Source: an uncultured Blautia sp.
GTDB lineage: Bacteria > Bacillota > Clostridia > Lachnospirales > Lachnospiraceae
DNA length: 64,000 nucleotides
Reading direction: 5' to 3'
Assembly (NCBI GenBank): GCA_934426285.1
Contig: CAKRYE010000002.1
Location: 4,628 to 68,627 of the forward strand
Shown: one piece after another, positions 61,777 to 64,000 of the stretch
How positions within the stretch are numbered: the stretch's first letter is position 1
Layout: each line of letters starts with the position of its first letter
The notes under the pieces: model-generated
Told to the model about the DNA's origin: nothing
The model's database searches: none
The model's input: the letters and a program-made list of their open reading frames with translations, nothing else
Translations under genes and position numbers: made by a program

Positions 61777-62760
61777 TTATGCTTTTGAACTGTATTTGAT
61801 GATCAGTAATTCTACACTGAGCTTATCCTCCAGCCTGCCGGTTTTTACAGCTTCTTCTGCATCCACAAAATCTTCTACTGCACATTCCAGCTCTGAGACT
61901 GTATAAGCCCGGGCACAGGAAAGAACGTTGCGAAGAGCAAAAACCGGAATTCCAAGCTTGGAAGCGATCTCCGTCTGGGCAAGACCGGAAGCTGCAAATT
62001 GTTTGGCCAGAAGAAGCTGTCTGTATTGTCTGGCAAGAAGAAAAAGGATACGCATAGGAGGCTCTTTCAGAGTAAGGAGATCATAATAAAGCTCCAGAGC
62101 CCGTTTTTGATTCTTCTCCGTTACTGCACGTACCATATCGAAAATACGGTTCGTGGTCTGGGTCGTACAGATTTCTTCAATATCTCCGGCAGTAACAACA
62201 TCCCGTCCTTCTGTGTAGCAGATCAGCTTTTCAAGCTCCATGCGCAGGTTTCCCATGTCTGTACCTGTTTTTGTCAGAAGCAGCTCCATATCCCTCTGTG
62301 TAATTCTTTTTCCTGCTTTTCCCAGAAGTCCGGCCGCCCAGCCCATCAGTGTTTTCTCATCCTGTCTGATAAATTCCGCAATAGCCCCACAGGACTTCAC
62401 AGCTTTATACATACGGCTGCGCTTATCTACCTCTGATTCCACAAATACCATACAGAGATAATCCGGAAGCTCCTTCATGTACTCTGCCAGTTCCTCACAT
62501 TTATTTTTGAAAAAGCCGGTATCCTCCAGAATAATCACTCTTCTGTCTGCAAAAAAAGGCATAGTTTCACACAGATCAATAAGCTGCCGGATATCAATGC
62601 CTTTTCCTTCATAATGCGCAAAGTTCATAGTATCTCCGTCTGGATTCAAGGCTTTTTCCAAATTTGTTTTATACTGCTGCTTCAGATAAGCTTCTTCCCC
62701 ATATAAAAGATATGCTTTTCTGAAATTCCCTGTTTTAATGTCTTCCTGTATATTTTTCAA
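61777..62760 (-). CDS. holA: DNA polymerase III delta subunit
   Basis: 327 residues. KAYLLYGEEAYLKQQY near the N-terminus is the AAA+-like N-terminal block of HolA; FFKNKCEELAEY and VVTAGDIEEICT follow, and the C-terminal clamp-loader helix region ends SVELLIIKYSS. It opens the beta clamp. The start appears to be TTG with a weak site, but the protein N-terminus fits family length. It follows comEC in the usual order. Confidence 0.93.
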   Translation of the reverse strand: MKNIQEDIKTGNFRKAYLLYGEEAYLKQQYKTNLEKALNPDGDTMNFAHYEGKGIDIRQLIDLCETMPFFADRRVIILEDTGFFKNKCEELAEYMKELPDYLCMVFVESEVDKRSRMYKAVKSCGAIAEFIRQDEKTLMGWAAGLLGKAGKRITQRDMELLLTKTGTDMGNLRMELEKLICYTEGRDVVTAGDIEEICTTQTTNRIFDMVRAVTEKNQKRALELYYDLLTLKEPPMRILFLLARQYRQLLLAKQFAASGLAQTEIASKLGIPVFALRNVLSCARAYTVSELECAVEDFVDAEEAVKTGRLEDKLSVELLIIKYSSKA

Positions 62761-62816
62761 TAGTCTTTACCAGCCATTTCTGTTCATTTTCTTTCAGTCT
62801 AGCGGAAATCTGAAGA

Positions 62817-63737
62817 TCAGTCAATAATAAACCTCTGTACTTTCATTTTTTCCTCATCTACCTCCACTATCACCGCTCCACTTCTGTCTGTCCTGCAGAT
62901 TTCAGTTCCTGCATCCTCCAGGCGGTGGAGTGTTTCCGGCGAAGGATGCCCATAGGTATTAGAGGCGGAACAGGAAATTACTGCCAGCTCCGGTTTTACT
63001 ACATTCAGAAATTCTTCACCTGTAGAATACCTCGAACCATGATGGGCTACTTTTAGAAAATCCACATCCTCCAGACGATGGGCACTCTGAAGTTTTTTCT
63101 CTGTTTCCATACCAATGTCTCCTGTAAAAAGCCCCTTGAATTTCCCATATTCCAGTTCCATCACCATGGCCTCCTCATTCACATCCTCCCCCACAGCACC
63201 TTTTTCCGGCCAGAGAATATCCAGCTGTGCATTTCCATAACAGATTCTGTCTCCTGCCTTTACCTGAAGCACCTGCACCTCTGCAGTCTGCGCAAGTTCT
63301 CTCAGTTTCAGATAATTTTCCGGTTCTTCTTCCCAGTCCGGCAAAATCAGATGATCGACTCTTATGGAAGTGAGCCCCTTCCCAACATACTCAAGAATTT
63401 CCTCTGCACCACTGATATGATCCCCATCTGTATGGGAAATAAAAATCCCATCCAGCCTGGATATACCCCTGCTTTTCAGATAAGGCAGAATCTGATACTG
63501 TCCCACAGCACTTTTGTTGCTGCTCCCTCCGTCAATAAGCAGATTCCAGGTTCCTTCAATCTCCAGGACAATGCCATCCCCCTGGCCCACATCCAGACAG
63601 GCAATCCGCAGATCCGGTCTTGCCCTGTACCCCAGCAGCAAAATCCCAGATCCAATCATCCCGATGCACAGCATTGGAAGCTTCCATCTGCGTATACGCA
63701 CCCTCTGTATTCTCTCTATACATTTTTTATACATCAT
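62817..63737 (-). pseudogene. comEC: comEC 3' remnant: metallo-beta-lactamase domain only
   Basis: 306 codons encoding one hydrophobic helix (LCIGMIGSGILLLGY) and the ComEC-type metallo-beta-lactamase domain with LDVGQGDGIVLE, ISHTDGDHISGAEE, LFTGDIG and VAHHGSRYST. Full-length ComEC is about 700-800 residues; the DNA-uptake channel helices are missing. No ribosome binding site precedes the first ATG, and a stop (complement of CTA at 63756-63758) lies seven codons upstream. The gene is next to holA, the expected comEC site, so it reads as a truncated comEC beside an integrase. An independently expressed hydrolase is possible. Confidence 0.7.
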
Positions 63738-63771
63738 TTTAAAGTACTGCGCTCTCTAAAATATGAAAAAC

Positions 63772-63788
63772 TTCAAGTGTTATTTGAA
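63772..63788. other. candidate integrase core site at the comEC junction
   Basis: TTCAA and TTGAA face each other across the 7-base spacer GTGTTAT, between the comEC remnant and the integrase end. Tyrosine recombinases cut at such inverted core sites. Short arms make this tentative. Confidence 0.3.
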
Positions 63789-63832
63789 CAAATGCTTGAT
63801 TTTATTGGGTTTTCTGGCACTCGATTTCTTAA

Positions 63833-63853
63833 CTTACCACTCGCTTACCACTC
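63833..63853 (-). repeat. tandem direct repeat, possible integrase arm-type sites
   Basis: Two copies of GAGTGGTAAG (minus strand) with an 11-base period lie just after the integrase stop. They resemble, from memory, the DR2 arm sites bound by the N-terminal domain of Tn916-type integrases. Their position between the integrase gene and the element end fits. Confidence 0.45.
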
Positions 63854-63862
63854 ATTTTTTCG

Positions 63863-64000
63863 CTACATAAAATTCGCTATTCGTTCCATCTCATCCGTCA
63901 GCGTACTTTCTCGTACATGGCAATACAGATCCATCGTCATCTGCAAAGAATTATGACCTAATATTTTCTGCAATGTCTTAGGCTCCATTCCGTTTTCGAT
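63863..64000 (-). CDS. tyrosine recombinase/integrase, C-terminal 45 residues (5' part beyond window)
   Basis: The minus strand from the edge reads IENGMEPKTLQKILGHNSLQ then MTMDLYCHV and DEMERIANFM, followed by TAG at 63865-63863. LGHNSLQMTMDLYCH holds the conserved GH, the His/Trp-type position and the catalytic Tyr of tyrosine recombinases, as in integrases of conjugative elements and phages of gut Clostridia. It marks the end of an integrative element that continues past the window. Confidence 0.85.
   Translation of the reverse strand: MENGMEPKTLQKILGHNSLQMTMDLYCHVRESTLTDEMERIANFM

Overview
The window comes from an endospore-forming, low-to-moderate G+C Firmicute, most likely a gut Clostridia of the Lachnospiraceae (Blautia/Dorea-like). 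The evidence is gpr and spoIIP in the classical clostridial order comEC-holA-rpsT-gpr-spoIIP-lepA-hemW, cdaA-cdaR, AGGAGG-type ribosome binding sites with frequent GTG/TTG starts, and secreted cell-wall enzymes carrying Gram-positive wall-binding repeats. The genus is an inference. Almost all genes lie on the minus strand, so operons read from high to low coordinates.

Region 1 (1-11.4 kb) is chromosomal backbone: carB (cut by the window edge) and carA, a lone tRNA-Leu(CAG) on the plus strand, two secreted proteins with FN3 domains (an SGNH hydrolase and a leucine-rich repeat protein), a zinc-ribbon protein, clpX and an HtrA-type protease.

Region 2 (11.4-38.8 kb) is a large surface-polysaccharide locus. 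It has a WbaP-type polyprenyl phosphoglycosyltransferase, an LCP ligase, five GT2-type proteins (two of them double-domain), a Wzm/Wzt ABC exporter whose ATPase carries a C-terminal glycan-binding domain, and an 1872-residue fusion: methyltransferase, kinase-like domain, beta domain, coiled coil, accessory domain, GT2, GT4, GT4. It also has nucleotide-sugar enzymes (RfbC, RffA-like aminotransferase, a second DegT-like enzyme, an ATP-grasp ligase). An ArnC-like transferase, two divergently encoded SMR-type flippase subunits and a GT-C membrane protein look like an outside-face decoration pathway. The reading I favour: WbaP starts a chain on undecaprenyl phosphate; the GTs extend it; the giant protein caps it (WbdD-like); Wzt reads the cap and Wzm exports it; ArnC/SMR/GT-C add a side group outside; LCP attaches the polymer to peptidoglycan. 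Two D,D-carboxypeptidase genes sit in and beside the locus, and one has lost the canonical KTG motif.

Region 3 (38.9-44.5 kb) holds three peptidoglycan enzymes with wall-binding repeats: an Amidase_3, a GH25 lysozyme and an L,D-transpeptidase.

Region 4 (44.5-62.8 kb) is backbone: an HPr-like protein, cdaR, cdaA, two membrane proteins of unknown function, comF, recD2, an mreB-like gene, uvrA with a LexA box in its promoter, hemW, a small lipoprotein, lepA, spoIIP, gpr, rpsT and holA.

Region 5 (62.8-64 kb) has a comEC remnant (only the metallo-beta-lactamase part) next to the 3' end of a tyrosine integrase with tandem arm-type repeats. This suggests that an integrative element begins here and interrupted comEC.
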